Of a stretch of 64,000 bases of DNA, positions 34,212-45,673 are shown one piece after another. The stretch spans positions 48,543,920-48,607,919 of the forward strand of contig CM054063.1 of assembly GCA_028641055.1 (NCBI GenBank). The letters are read 5' to 3'. Under the pieces are notes generated by a model. The model did not search any database. It was given only the letters and a program-made list of their open reading frames with translations, and was not told where the DNA came from. Positions within the stretch are counted from its first letter, which is position 1. Each line of letters opens with the position of its first letter. Made by a program: the position numbers and the translations under genes. This DNA is from Alopecurus myosuroides. Taxonomy: Eukaryota; Streptophyta; Magnoliopsida; Poales; Poaceae.

Positions 34212-37049
34212 ATGGCCCGCGATGATGACGCCCGCGCCGGATGGGTTGGATCCGAACTCACGACAGATGAATGCCAGTGGCTGGTGAACACCCGGCGCGT
34301 GCCTCCCGGCGTCCGCTGCCGGCATCCCGACGGCGAGCTCGTCCCCACCCCGGAGGCGGGCGAGTTCTTCGTGTTCCTCGCTCACTTCAAGCGAGGATTC
34401 GGGCTGCCCGTCTCGGATTTCTTCCGCTCCTTCCTCAACCACTTCGGGATCCATCCGCACCACCTACCGCCGAATGCCATGGTGATGCTCGCATACCACG
34501 CTGTGGTGTGCGAGGCGTTCTTGGGCGTGCGCCCCACGGTGATGACCTGGGCGCGTTACTTCTTCTTCAGGAAGCAGAGCGTGCCCAAGCCGGGTAGCAC
34601 GGAAGGTGCTCGAGGCATGACCGCGACCGGTAGCGCCATGATGGTGCATCGTAGCGGGACCAACCATCCGCGCATCAAGGGCCTCGACTCCGTCCGCAAG
34701 TGGCAGAGGTCCTTCTTCTACGTGAAGAACATCTCTGTCAAGGAAGGAGTGCCCCCCGTGGACCAGATCAATCTCCCCAAGTGGACCAACACAGCTCCCA
34801 CTCAGCAGAATTGGGGATACAGGCCTCCGCTAGAAGGCGACATCAAGCAAGTCAACAAGCGCCTCGCCCAGCTAAAGGAATTGGGGCTCAAGAGCGACGA
34901 CCCCATCGCCTGCTGGATTTCCAGGCGAGTGCTCCCGCTGCAGCGCCGTACGCACCTCATGTGCTACATGGGGGGCAACAGAGACTGCACAAGGACGACC
35001 ACGTTCGAGTTGAGCAACGCGTATGTGGCCGTCTGGGCGCGCTCCATTATGAGCACCGGCCTCACTGACAACTGGCAATACGGCTTCGTGCCGTATAGCC
35101 GCACGAAGTCAATTAAGCAGGTTAGTACTTCGCATTTCGTTTCTTGCATAGTGATACCGAGTAGATAGCCTTCTAGCTTGGTATGCTTAGTATTCGCACC
35201 CTGTGCCGAGTAGAACACTTAGCAGTATCTCTTAGGCTTCATGTTCTTTGTGTTTGCACGCCATGTTGAGTAGGGCACTTGCTAATAACTGTTAGGCTTC
35301 ATGTGCTTTGTGTTTGCACGCCACGTCGAGTAGGGCACTCGCCAATATCTGTCAGGCTTCATGTGCTTTGTGTTTGCACGCCACATCGAGTAGGGCACTT
35401 ACTCCATTATGCTTTGTGCTTGCATCCCGTACCGGGTAGAATGCCTTATACTGCTCAATTGATTTGTGTTGCTCGCTTATATTTCCAGCTCCTTGCTCGC
35501 CAGCTCACTGAGAGCAAGGAGCGCTTCGAGGCCAATTGGAGCGACGACCGAAAGGAGGACGACGAGGTCTCCTATGACACTCAGGATACCCTCTGTATCC
35601 CTCACGCCGAGCAGCAGAGTAAGCACCATGTCGACGCGTCCATTCGGGACTGGTCCGAAGACGACGAAGAAGGTGATTGAGTTCACCTCTTTCGTCGCGA
35701 GTAGCGCAATCTAATTTTCCTTCCCGCTTCTCAACCCTTTTCTTCTCCTCTACTCTGCAGATGATGCTGATGTTGACGAAGAGGACGAGGACGTCCTCGA
35801 TGTCGATCTAGTTGGTGTGGCTGCTCCCACCACTCGGAAGAGGACGGGTAGCGGAGCTCAAGAGCCCCCTGCCAAGAAGGCCAAGAAGGGCGAGAAGAAG
35901 ACCAAGCGGGTTTCCGGGAGACGGCCACCCCCTTCCCGCAGCGGGTAAGTGGTTTTCTTCTAAGTTATATCCTGCCGCTGCTTCTCGGTTTTTTTCCTTC
36001 CCTCTTCTTTTTCTGAACTTCCTCTTCTTTTCAGCGCTCCCTTGGACGCTGATGCTGCTGCTTCTCCCACCAAATCCAAGAGGAAGTCCGCCATCGACCT
36101 CGAGGAGCTAATCGATCTCTCTGATGAGGACGAGACCGCACCACGGGATAGGGCGCGTGCGCCCTCTCCCGTGAAGGAAGAAGACGAGGCCAACGTCCAG
36201 GACATGGACGTCGGTGCCCAAGACGCCAACCAGGAGCAGCAGGCCCGCGCGGAACAAGAAGCGCATGATGCTGCTCACGACGAGAGGCCCCCTTCTCCCC
36301 CAGCTGCCTCCGCTGGGGAGAATACTGAACAGAACACCGAGTACCAAGACCGTGCCGCCCTTGAGCGACAGGAAGAGAACCAGGAGCAGCCGGAAACTGA
36401 GGCTGCTGATCAAGATGACCCCGCGGCCCAGCCGCGGGTAGAAGGACAAGAAGAAGCACGACCAGATCCCGCTGCCGAGCAGCGGGTTGAGACAGTTGCG
36501 GTGGAGCAGAACCCGCCAAGCCAAGCGCAGCCGGACGCTGCGCCGGGTAGCCAGCCCTTGGTGCCGCCTACCCAGCAGGCTGCTCCACCCACCGCTCCAA
36601 GCTCCCCCGTTGAGAAGACCAAGACCGCAGCAAGCCCTCCAGCCAAGCAGAACACCAAGAAAGCTGCTTCCGATGCTGTCGGCAAGAAGGATGCTGCCGA
36701 GAAGAAGGCTGCCGAGAAGAAGGCTGCCGAGAAGCAAGCTGCCCAGCCTGACGCCCCCGTCCGCATGAATCCCTCACGCGGCGCTGCCCAAGATTCTGCC
36801 GCGATGCCGCCGCCTAAACCGACTGCAAAACCTGCCGCGAAGACCGGGCAGCTCTCCATTGGTGCTTCCGGCAGCGCCGCTGGCGCAGCCGCATGATCAA
36901 GCGCTCAAGACCCGCCTGTCTACCCGCCCTACATGGTGCAGATGGGCAAACAATATGGCATCAAGCTGAACAAGACCGAGAAGCAGCTCGCTCTTACCAA
37001 AGGCAAACAGGCCACGACTGTGGATTCCAAGTTGCCGGCCAAGGACAAG
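34212..37049 (+). pseudogene. X antisense gene, copy A (5' exons)
   Basis: Exons 34212-35120, 35489-35672, 35761-35944 and 36035 onward, all with GT-AG borders and matching phase. Exon 1 is intact (303 codons, MARDDDARAGWVGSELTTDE), with the region FFVFLAHFKRGFGLPVSDFF and MVMLAYHAVVCEAFLGVRPT. This resembles the plant 'putative gypsy type transposon' domain (Transposase_28, PF04195). Later exons are acidic and basic low complexity (AEKKAAEKKAAEKQAA). A TGA at 36894-36896 interrupts the frame, which otherwise continues (AQDPPVYPPYMVQMGKQYG) until Y's insertion at 37050. The 50-bp segment with the TATA box seen in copy B is deleted here. Confidence 0.75.
35161..35447 (+). repeat. 60-bp minisatellite in intron 1 of X antisense gene
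   Basis: Units starting at 35221, 35281 and 35341 are strongly alike (AGGCTTCATG, TTTGTGTTTGCACGCCA, GAGTAGGGCACT). Diverged units lie before (35161) and after (35401). The period is exactly 60 bp. The same array is at 58057-58343. Confidence 0.88.
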
Positions 37050-37528
37050 TGATGGGGGGAAGATAACCCGGTAGGCCAAACTCCAAGGAATAACCCGGCC
37101 CAAAGGACGCTGCGCAGGATCCGGCTAAGGATAAGGGAACCTATAAAGGCCCAAGCTTGTAGGCCCAGTAACCCGGATTGTGGGTTATGGTAGAAGAAAG
37201 TTAGGGTTTGTGCGCCGTGTCCGGGTAGGATCCAGGATTCGCCTTGGAGAATAAGCCAGGGGGTACGGGTGCTTTATAAACCGACCCCCAGGTCTAGTTT
37301 AGGTAGAGATCTAAGAACCCTAGCAATATCGCTTGATATCGAGCATCCAGTGTAACCCCAGAGTTGAGTTATTGTATTGAGATCGGAGACTCGGCGACTT
37401 TGATTGCCGGCTACCAGATCGAATTGCACCATGTTTTCCTCTGAGCTAAACCCTCTCCCAAACGCCTGTGTCGTCTTGCCCCAAGATCAGTTACCCCCGG
37501 TAACATCTGCCGTGATTATCCCACGACA
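37050..37528 (+). repeat. Y 5' LTR
   Basis: 479 bp, TGATGGGGGG to CCACGACA. A TTTATAAA box lies at 37273-37280. Followed by TTGGCGCCCATCGTGGGGC, the PBS. An ATG at 37431 within the LTR opens the polyprotein frame. Confidence 0.93.
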
Positions 37529-40500
37529 GTTGGCGCCCATCGTGGGGCCTGCGTCCAAAGGTGTTTACATCACGGGATAAGCTCGGAAGAGCATGGAGAA
37601 TCTCGTCGTCGGTGAAATCTACGTCGACCACAAAGGAGAAAAGATGGTGGACGATTCCGGCTGGGGGCCAGAGTCGGATCACCTCGAATCCGGATCCGTC
37701 GTGACAATCGGCCGGATCAGCGTCTTCATTGGTATGGTACGTACTTCCAATTCGATCCCTGACAATATTGGATCTGATTCTGTGCCAGGAGAAGCCACTT
37801 CTATCCGATCAGATGACGAAGAATCGATTGGAACGACACATCCGGCAGAAGAACCCATCGCGGAGTGGGAACAGCCGGAGGAGCCGGCATGGCCCCCGCG
37901 CGACCGGGTCGAAAGAGAAGGTGATACCGGGTCTATCCTAGATCTGCTGGAAAACCGGTATGAGGAGGAGAACGATGAGGAAGAACAGCATGAACTCACA
38001 CCAGATATCGTACGCCGAGTCGCAGTCTACGCGGCTCCCGCGGCCAATCTCAACCAAGGAAACGCAACCGCGGCATCAGTCGGGGCGGCTCAGGTGGTGG
38101 CCCAGCAGCAGGGCGCGGCTAACGGAGACCCGGTTTTGGCCCGGGTTGATGGGGAATCGGCATCAGTAACCAGCCGCGCAGCAGACGAGGAGTTGCACGC
38201 AAACACGTTCGGATTCCTGGGAAACCGGACACCAGGGGCGGGTCCTTCAAACCCGCGCCACCCGGCCTTATTCGATAATAATCTGATTCTAGATCCCACG
38301 GTCCTTGCGACAGTTATCACTCCGGAAAACGCAGCGGAACGTGTCAGGGATCTGGATGTAGCTCGTCGTGCGCTGGAACAGCAAAGAAGGCAGGTAGAAG
38401 CAGAAAGGCAAGGGATGGCCAGGCGGCAGCGTGAGTTGGATGCGTTAGAAACTCGGCTCCGAGAGGAGACGTCTAGAGTGCATCAAAGGCATCAAACCAG
38501 GTTACCAGCAACGGGCGGGGTCATTAATCCGGCTAATTTATTTATCACACCTCAGGATCAGCCGATACCAATGGTGAACCAGGGAACCACACCCCAACCG
38601 GCGACAGCAGGGACACATCCGGCCAATGAACGGGCCGGGTTACCCCCACCACAGACCAGAGTCACAACCGGCAACGATCTACCACCACCGCCACCGTCAC
38701 GATTCCGCACACCAGCCAGCCACTACAATAACCCCATGGACAATGTGTATGCAGCGACACTCGCGTTAAATCAGATCCCCGTGGGAGAGTCGCCCCATGC
38801 AGAGAAGACTCGACAAGCCATCGATCTGTTGCACACTGCGGTGGCACAGCAAGCCAATTATCCGGATCACAGAAGCGGTATGCATGGAACGCCATACGTC
38901 AGTCAACAACAAGGGAATATCCAAACAAGTTCAGCACGGCGGAGGGAAGAGCAGCAGCAAATGCCGCCTCCTCCCCGCGCTCAGGCAGCATCAGCAGCAC
39001 AGGCTGTCGTGGACAGTTCTAGAGCCCAGAGGGCCGCGGCCGGGTCTGCAGCGCATGGACTTCCCGCAGCACCGCGCCCAGCCGCGCCCCCCGCGGCATC
39101 ACACGTTTCTAGAGCAAGGCCGGCTTCAACCGTTCTTGCGGGACCCAAGTGTCTCTCGGACAATATCAGAGCTGAACCTTACCCGGAAAAATTCAAAGAG
39201 CCAGGGAAAGTAGTGAATTATGAGCCAACTATGGACCCAGAAACATGGCTAAGTAGCTATGAGATGGCAATGTCAATTCGCAACGCATCCGAGAATCTCC
39301 AAGCCAAGTTCATGTACTTGATGATGTCAGAAGGAGCAGCAAAGTTGTGGTTCACCAATTTGCCGGAAGGATCGATCGTCCTGGGAGGAATTGAAGACCG
39401 CGTTTATCAAGCACTTTCATGGGACATGCAGGAAGTTGTTCACTATTGACGACCTAGAGCGGTGCGTCCAGAAGAAGGGAGAATCGGCGCGCAGTTGGGT
39501 GCGCCGGGTTATGGAGATACTTCACTCGTCCACGGACATTCAGCCGAAGGATGCGCTACAGGCCATGGCAAAAACATGCAAGTACATACCTTTAGTGCAA
39601 AAGTTAACTCGCATGAAGTCTAGTCGAAATGCGTCGGAAGTTACAATGGGAGAATTGATGGACGCATGCAACAAACACGCTGCGACAGATACTACAGAAG
39701 AGGAAGTTGATGACAAGAAGGTAAAAGCAAACACAAGTAATAATGGAAGAACCGGCAATGCATCAGCACCGGGTAATAACGGAAATAGCCAGAACAAGCG
39801 CCCGTTTGAAGGAGGCTCCGAGTTTGTCGCCAATACAGAAGCCGGGTCTTCAAGGCCCAGAGCAGAAGGAAATTTCAACGGAGGTAATCACAATGGAGGA
39901 AACTATCAAGGGCCGCCAAGGCCGGGTAACAATTGGGACATATTCAGGATGGCGTGCCCGAAACACAGCAGGAACGGCAGGCCAGCTAATCACTCTCTGG
40001 AGCAGTGCGCCGACTTACAAAGATGGAAAAATGACGAAGTGAACAGAGCTATGCGAAGTGCAAGACGGGGAGGAGGACCGGGTCCAGGGGGAAACCCGGG
40101 CAACGGCCCACCCCCAGCTGGTAACCCGGCGGCTGGAAATCAAGGCAATAACCAAGGGGGGGCAGGAGGTTTCCAGGCTAACCCCAAACAACTGGGTCAA
40201 TATCATGTGCATACCACAGGAGGCTCTAACAAGGACAAAAAGATACTGAAGCAAGCGGTCAACTCAGTTTCGTCAGCTGTCCCGAGATACTTGAGATGGT
40301 CAGAACAGGAGGTAACATGGAGCAGAAGGGATCACCCAGAAAGAGTGGAGCACCCGGGAGTCTTGGCATTAGTGGTCGCACCACAAGTCAATGGGTATGA
40401 GCTGAAAAAGGTTTTGATGGATGGTGGAAGCAGCATCAACATACTGTATTGGGAAACCTTCCTACGCATGGGCCTCAAGGAGTCTCAGCTACAAAAAAGC

Positions 40501-41130
40501 TCAACAGTTTTTCATGGGATAGTGCCGGGTCATTCAGCGTGCCCCGAGGGAAAAATCGCATTGGAGGTAGCCTTTGGGGAGTCAAAGGATAACTATCGAG
40601 TTGAGTGGCTTACCTTTGAGGTAGTCAAATTGCGCAGCCCATATCATGCGTTATTCGGAAGACCGGCTTACGCCAAATTCATGGCTAGGCCGTGTTACGT
40701 ATATCTACAGCTAAAAATCCCGGGTCCCAAGAAGACCATCACCATACATGGAAACCGAGACATAGCAGCTGAATGCGACGAAGGAGATGCAGCAATGGCC
40801 GAGCAAGCCTGTAGAAAAGAAGAACTCAAGCATTACCGATCTCAAGCAGACCCGGAGGATAGAACCACATCAAAAAGGCCGAGTACTGAAGGCGAAAGAG
40901 CAAAATCCAAAGTAGCGCAAGATGCTAAAATGGTGGCTTTTACCAAGGATGACTCCCCCAAGCAATCCGCTATAAAGGAAGAAACTGCACGACCGCTCAC
41001 AACCAACCGTGTCACGGAAACACCTCACCCGGGTCGATTAGTAAACCCGGTACTCATCATGAAAAAGTCCAGCATGTGGAGAATGTGCGTTGGTCACGCC
41101 AGTCCGGGACCGGTCCCCATGGAGAACTAA
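37431..41130 (+). pseudogene. Y gag-protease-RT polyprotein
   Basis: The frame starts in the LTR (MFSSELNPLPNACVVLPQDQ), crosses the PBS and meets TAA at 37578-37580, where Z has GAA. It reopens in the same frame (MENLVVGEIYVDH) to 39449. The gag capsid includes EPTMDPETWLSSYEMAMSIR and a FIKHFHGTCRKLFTIDDLE block, split by a frameshift near 39380. The zinc knuckle is C-x2-H-x8-H-x4-C (CPKH ... H ... C) near 39957. Protease active site VLMDGGSSINILYWETF is near 40420. RT begins but is cut after MKKSSMWRMC, and a short unrelated tail ends at 41130. Confidence 0.82.
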
Positions 41131-42172
41131 ACAATGTAACGGGCAGCAGGTTTTAGACGCGCTCTTTTCCTACCCAGGGTACCTAAGGGGACTGGAAGGT
41201 TTTTAATGAGGCGGCCTGCTGATCCAAACTTTCTCGCATCAATAAAGAGATGGTTATCAAGTCCTATTTCGTTACAGCCTGATTACAAGTAAGTAGTATC
41301 CATGTGACATCAATATTTCAGTATCATTAAGAACGTTGAGCATATATAGGTCTCGGGGGCTGGTTGCTCAAGTAGCCCAGCCACAAACCCGAAAGACCCG
41401 GCCTTGATGCCTATAAGTTATAGGGGCCGATTATTCGCAAACGAGTACGGCTACAATCTTATAACTGGACAAAGGAGCCCAATTTTCTTACTTAAGCTCG
41501 ATGTGACTCGCACTAAAGTGGCATGATTTGTTCGCTTACGATTACAATCAGTCATGAAGCCCAATGGGACTTGTCTGACCCTGTTTTCGTATGGATGTAA
41601 CAACATGGTATCCACGCGAAAGCCGGCTTACAGTACAAGATAGTCAAAAGGGTCATCTAAACCACAAGTTTATGCAGAGTACAAGGCTAATAGCCGGAAA
41701 CTCAATTACTATCAAGCATAACTTCAGTACTTACGCGGAATGGCCTTAGGTTTTCGACTCGATAAAAAGCAATTTGTTCTCTGAGAAAGGCCACACCTCC
41801 ATGACTCGGACTTTGGGTCATGGGGACTGGGGACTTTGCAACAGAAACAAACTACTTGGTTATCGCAGTTCGAAAGACCTTAGCATCCGAGTCTTGGGGA
41901 CTTAAAGAAAAGTCCACTTATCAAAGCCCCTGGTACTCGGAAAACCGAGTTTTACGAAGGGAGCCAGAATAGAGAGTCGGATATCGAGGAAAAACTCAAA
42001 GAATAAACAAGCAATACGGTTATCAAAAGGCTAGGAAAGCCGCAAAGCATATCACGGACTAAAGTATGTTACAAGTTACGACATCAGTGTCAGGGTGCAC
42101 AGGCGCATCATCAAAAGCATAATAGTTTGAGTACAAAGCATCACGAAAACAAGGTATTATGATGCTGTTGCC
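41131..42172. other. Y region between pol remnant and antisense gene
   Basis: 41150-41250 holds a decayed piece equivalent to the RT end of Z (LFLSR...FNEAA region in Z). The rest is non-coding and is partly conserved with 47700-48570 of Z (blocks around CCCGGCCTTGATGCC and GAGTTATAGGGGCCG). It is probably the shared 3' end region of the two opposed genes. Confidence 0.6.
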
Positions 42173-43050
42173 CTATTCGGCCTCCTGAGTACGGTCTTCC
42201 GGCTCTGGGTCCTGGGCTTGCTGCTTAGCCTTCCCGGCACCTTTACTCGGACTCACTGCATCAGGGCGGACAGGTGGAGGAACGGCTGGTGTAGAGGCAG
42301 AAGGACATGATCCTAGCTCGGCCTCTCTCTTTGCAGTCGCCTCCCTCTTCTTGGCCGAGTTAGAAGCCCACTTCTCCAAGATATCAAAGGGCGGGGGTGC
42401 TTCCTCTGTAACAACTTTGCCATCAGCGTCGTATGCACTCATGATCGTGTTTAGGTCCAAACTATCGGCCAAAGAGGTAGCCGAGGGGCGCACTGCGGCT
42501 TGTATGGCCTTGAAATCTTTGGGTGTAAATTTGGAACCATCCGCCTTGAATTCGGGAAACCCGGATATTACCTTTGCCGGGTCAAGCTTTGGAAAGAAAG
42601 CCTTGACCAGGGTAAAGGCCCGGGTCATACCAATCCGGCAGGACGAGCGCTTCCAGATTTCAATCCAGCCAGGCACAGTGGAGCAGGCTTGAACAAGATT
42701 TTCTTCACCCGGGTATACTTCCGTAGGCCACTTCACGGCATCCAGTATAAATTTCGTGCCGGCAAAGAAAGTTCGGAGCACGGTCTTTAGGGTTTTAGCC
42801 TTGACAATGGCATCCTCCTCTGGGGCCGCAAGGTTGGCACCTACAGTTGTAACAAAAGAGAGAACGTATCAGTAATCCCGAGTCTGACATAATAAAGCAA
42901 AGATATGAAGCCAATCGGCAGCAAAAACTTACTAAGCAAGATCTGATAAGTATCGGCAACTTGGTCCGATAGTTTCTTCAGTGAGGTCTGAGCGGCATTG
43001 CACTTCTTCTTGTATTTGGAAACATCCTTCTTCAAAGTTCTCATGTCATC
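42173..43050 (-). pseudogene. Y antisense gene, last two exons
   Basis: Minus-strand exons 42933-43050 (MRTLKKDVSKYKKKCNAAQT, coiled coil) and 42173-42840 (ILDAVKWPTEVYPGEENL ... GFPEFKADGSKFTPKDFKAI ... PPFDILEKW). They correspond to exons 5 and 6 of the Z antisense gene. Everything upstream was lost at the duplication breakpoint, which lies within a few bases of the exon 5 acceptor. Confidence 0.8.
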
Positions 43051-43056
43051 CTGGGC
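43046..43056. other. Tandem duplication breakpoint
   Basis: Left of this point is Y's antisense gene; right of it is G1 integrase identical to 28151 onward. The bases CCTG are compatible with both parents, giving a short microhomology at the join. Confidence 0.88.
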
Positions 43057-43670
43057 AAAAAGATTTGCTAAGCCTCCGTCGCGCACCCGCGAAGCAACGG
43101 CCAGGCGGAATGCACCAACGCCGAGGTCCTCACGGGCCTCCAGACAAGGAGCCTCAACAAGCTGAATTCCAATGGGAAGAAGTGGATCGATGAGCTACCG
43201 CTGGTCCTGTGGTCAATCTGCACCACCGCAACCAAGCCCACCGGGGCAACGCCTTTCTCCCTAGTCTATGGGGCCGAGGCCATTCTCCCAGCCGAACTCA
43301 AGTTTGGCTCTCCCCGAGCCATGAACTTCAACAAGGACAAGTAGAGGGAACTCCATTCCGGGGAGTTGCTGCTTCTCGAGGAGGCGAGAACCCGAGCCGC
43401 CGCCCGTGCCGCTCGGTACCCAGCAAGGCCTCCGGCGCTACCACAACAACACCATCAAGACACGCACACTGGAGGTGGGCGACTTGGTACCGAGTAGGAT
43501 TCTCTCCCGAGAGGGCTTACACAAGCTCTCTCCTATGTGGGAGGGTTTGTACCGGGTAACACACGTCGCGAGACCTAGTGCGGCACGGCTGGAGACTGAA
43601 CACGGCACGCCCGTGCCAAACCCGTGGAACATCCAACATCTGTGGAAGTTCTACCCTTTGTTCTTGCCCT
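43050..43670 (+). pseudogene. G1 integrase C-terminal part, copy 2
   Basis: Begins in the middle of the integrase core (NGQ-type helix region in broken frame), runs through an internal TAG near 43343 and the C-terminal HKLSPMWEGL block. Truncated at its start by the duplication junction; same lesions as copy 1. Confidence 0.8.
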
Positions 43671-45219
43671 CTCCACGTGCCTCCCCTAGGACGTGGTGAC
43701 ACACCCTCGAGGGGACCCCGTGACGCCAGGTAAAAATGACGCCATGACCTCTCTCCGTGAGGGTCTCAGGGGGCATCTCACTAGGCGACCGCCTGGCCCG
43801 AGAGCCTCTACCTACACAAGTGGGAAGCCGCATGGCAAACCTTTGCACCTAAGCTCGCGCGAGTCTCAGCCCCATGACGATGGGAGTCACGTGTCCGCAC
43901 GAGGCATCAAATGCTTCTTGGGGGACCACAGGGTCATGATATCCCCAAGTGTGTAATGTAGAGCCTCACCCTAGCAGTAAAGATCTTTCGCTAACAACAC
44001 TTGTCTCTCGGCAAGGCCATCTTCCTTCTTTGGGAGCACGCTTCTGTTACTCCTTCTTTAGGACACCTCGCGAGCGGGGGCTAGGATCGGTACCCGTGCA
44101 CGGGTGAGACCCAATCGGAATAAAACCAAGTGGCAGAGCTCTGTCTAAACGGGTCTCTATTGTGCACGACACCTCACCTAAGCCCTTGTTGCTAACTTCC
44201 TCTCGAGGCATCCATGAGAAGAGTACCAGACACGTACTTTCGCTCACTTCAGAGACACATACACCTGCTTCCCGAAGCAACCGAACTGGGATCTCTACAA
44301 GGAAGGGAGGAACGCCTCGAGAAGGGTGACAACAAGGACCCTCGCAATAAGCGACTCACTGCGCCACGCCAAAACTCGCATAGCTAACTCCGAATCCCTT
44401 GATGACTCTCGAAAGAACTCATTCACAAAGTGATAGGCAAAAGAACACATTTCCGTCATATTTCATACATGAGATACTTTCAAGTACATGGAAATGCTGC
44501 AGATCCATCAAGAAGACAAAAAGGACCTAGGACCGGGAAGGAGCTATTCCCCCTCCGCGGCTATCAAAGAAGGAAAAAATGCGACCAACCTCGGACGAAC
44601 CTGTCTTCGCCACAGCTACGATACATGATCGGCCGAGGAGGAGGGACGGAGGTGACAAGGAGGAGGAAGAAGAGGAGTCCAAACGAAGGCTGACTGATCA
44701 GGATCGTCAGGCTCCTCATCTGGACGAAGGCACCCAAAGGCCATCAGTCGCTCGCCAAGTTCAACTCGTCGCTCTCCTCCTTGACTGCAGACAGATCTTC
44801 CTCGTCTTCCTCTTCAATAACATCATCTTCATCATCCTTGTCGCTCTCATCGTTGCTCCCGCTCTCGATCCAGCACTCCACACGCTCGCCACGATGCCTG
44901 AAGATCTTCACGAAGAGGCGGTCCACCCCATCTAAAAGGAAGTGGAGGGCCTGACTCTCCTCCAGCCTCTAGGCGTGAGTGAAGGTTTTTCACCCCCTCG
45001 CCAGCGACAGGTGACCGACGGAGCAAAACTCCACCGACGCCCACCAGGCCCCGTTGATGCAACCCACCACCTGAAGCCATAATCCGCGGGGCAGATTGCG
45101 ATCAATGGACCAGGCAAAGACGTCAGGCAGTTTCAGGCGACTGCCGAGGCGGCCACAGAGAGCCACCAGGAACTCGTGCTCCGGCACGCGGGTGTCTTCC
45201 GCCCAGAGGGGAAGGGAGT
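43050..45219 (+). repeat. Second copy of G1 3' part (28151-30320)
   Basis: Offset 14899, near-identical. Contains the integrase end (43055-43670, HKLSPMWEGLYRVTHV block), the 3' non-coding region and most of the antisense B3-like frame (44744-45219). It is interrupted by Z at 45220 and resumes at 53163. Confidence 0.93.
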
Positions 45220-45226
45220 TGATGAG
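44744..45226 (-). pseudogene. Antisense B3-like frame, copy 2, split by Z
   Basis: Same frame and the same two stop codons as at 29845-30327. Z entered at the codons just after the start (TSD GGAGT), so the first few codons lie beyond 53163 and the rest here. The two stops therefore predate the duplication. Confidence 0.6.
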
Positions 45227-45673
45227 GGGATAGTAACCCGGTATGCCAACTCCCAGGTGTAATCCGGCCCAAACGGCGGATGGACCAAATCCGGCTAAGA
45301 ACAAAGAAGCTTCAGAAAGGCCCAGGGCTTGTAAGGATCGTAACCCGGATTGTGGGTTATGGTAAGGAAAGTTAGGTTTGTATATAGAGTTCGAGTAGGA
45401 CTCAAGGAGCGCTTTGTATGGCAAGCCAAAGGGGGTATGAGTACTATATAAACCAACCCCTAGGCTTCGCCTGAGAGAGATTCAAGCCATAACTGTAACA
45501 CCTATTATCGAGTATCCAGTATAATCATATCGAGATCCGGCGAGTTGTTTTCCGGCTCTTAGATTGCTTTTCGCCATGTCTTCCTTCGAGCTAAACCCTC
45601 TCCCAAATACCTGTGTCGACTTGCCCCTAGATCAGTTACCCCCGGTAACATCTGCCGTGATTATCCCACGACA
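45220..45673 (+). repeat. Z 5' LTR
   Basis: TGATGAGGGG to CCACGACA, 454 bp. TATATAAA at 45445-45452. Contains ATG 45576 of the polyprotein frame, about 100 bp after the expected transcript start. Confidence 0.95.
45445..45452 (+). promoter_or_regulatory. Z LTR TATA box
   Basis: TATATAAA. Expected transcript start is about 30 bp downstream (near 45477), upstream of the ATG in the same LTR. Confidence 0.7.

Larger units (their letters stand above)
31493..37049 (-). mobile_element. Gypsy element X, copy A
   Basis: On the minus strand: antisense-gene region (37049 to 34212), then an LTR (33554 to about 32790), then gag N-terminus (about 32700 to 31493). X is cut at 31493 by fusion to the G1 LTR and at 37049 by insertion of Y. 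A second copy lies at 54340-64000 (offset 22847 rising to 22896), nearly identical. Confidence 0.85.
37050..43050 (+). mobile_element. Gypsy element Y, truncated
   Basis: Inserted in exon 4 of the X antisense gene; 5' TSD ACAAG at 37045-37049. It has a 5' LTR (37050-37528), a gag-PR-partial RT frame on plus, a non-coding gap and the end of an antisense gene on minus. It stops at 43050, where DNA copied from G1 begins. RNase H and integrase are absent. Its complete insertion state is recorded in copy B, where only a solo LTR with both TSDs remains (59941-60429). Confidence 0.87.

Noticed and set aside
36108..36737. 209-codon leucine-rich minus frame (LLLGSLLLGSL), repeated at 59004-59633
   Set aside because: Antisense of the AEKK-rich repeat in the plus-strand exon. 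It exists in both copies only because of the duplication.
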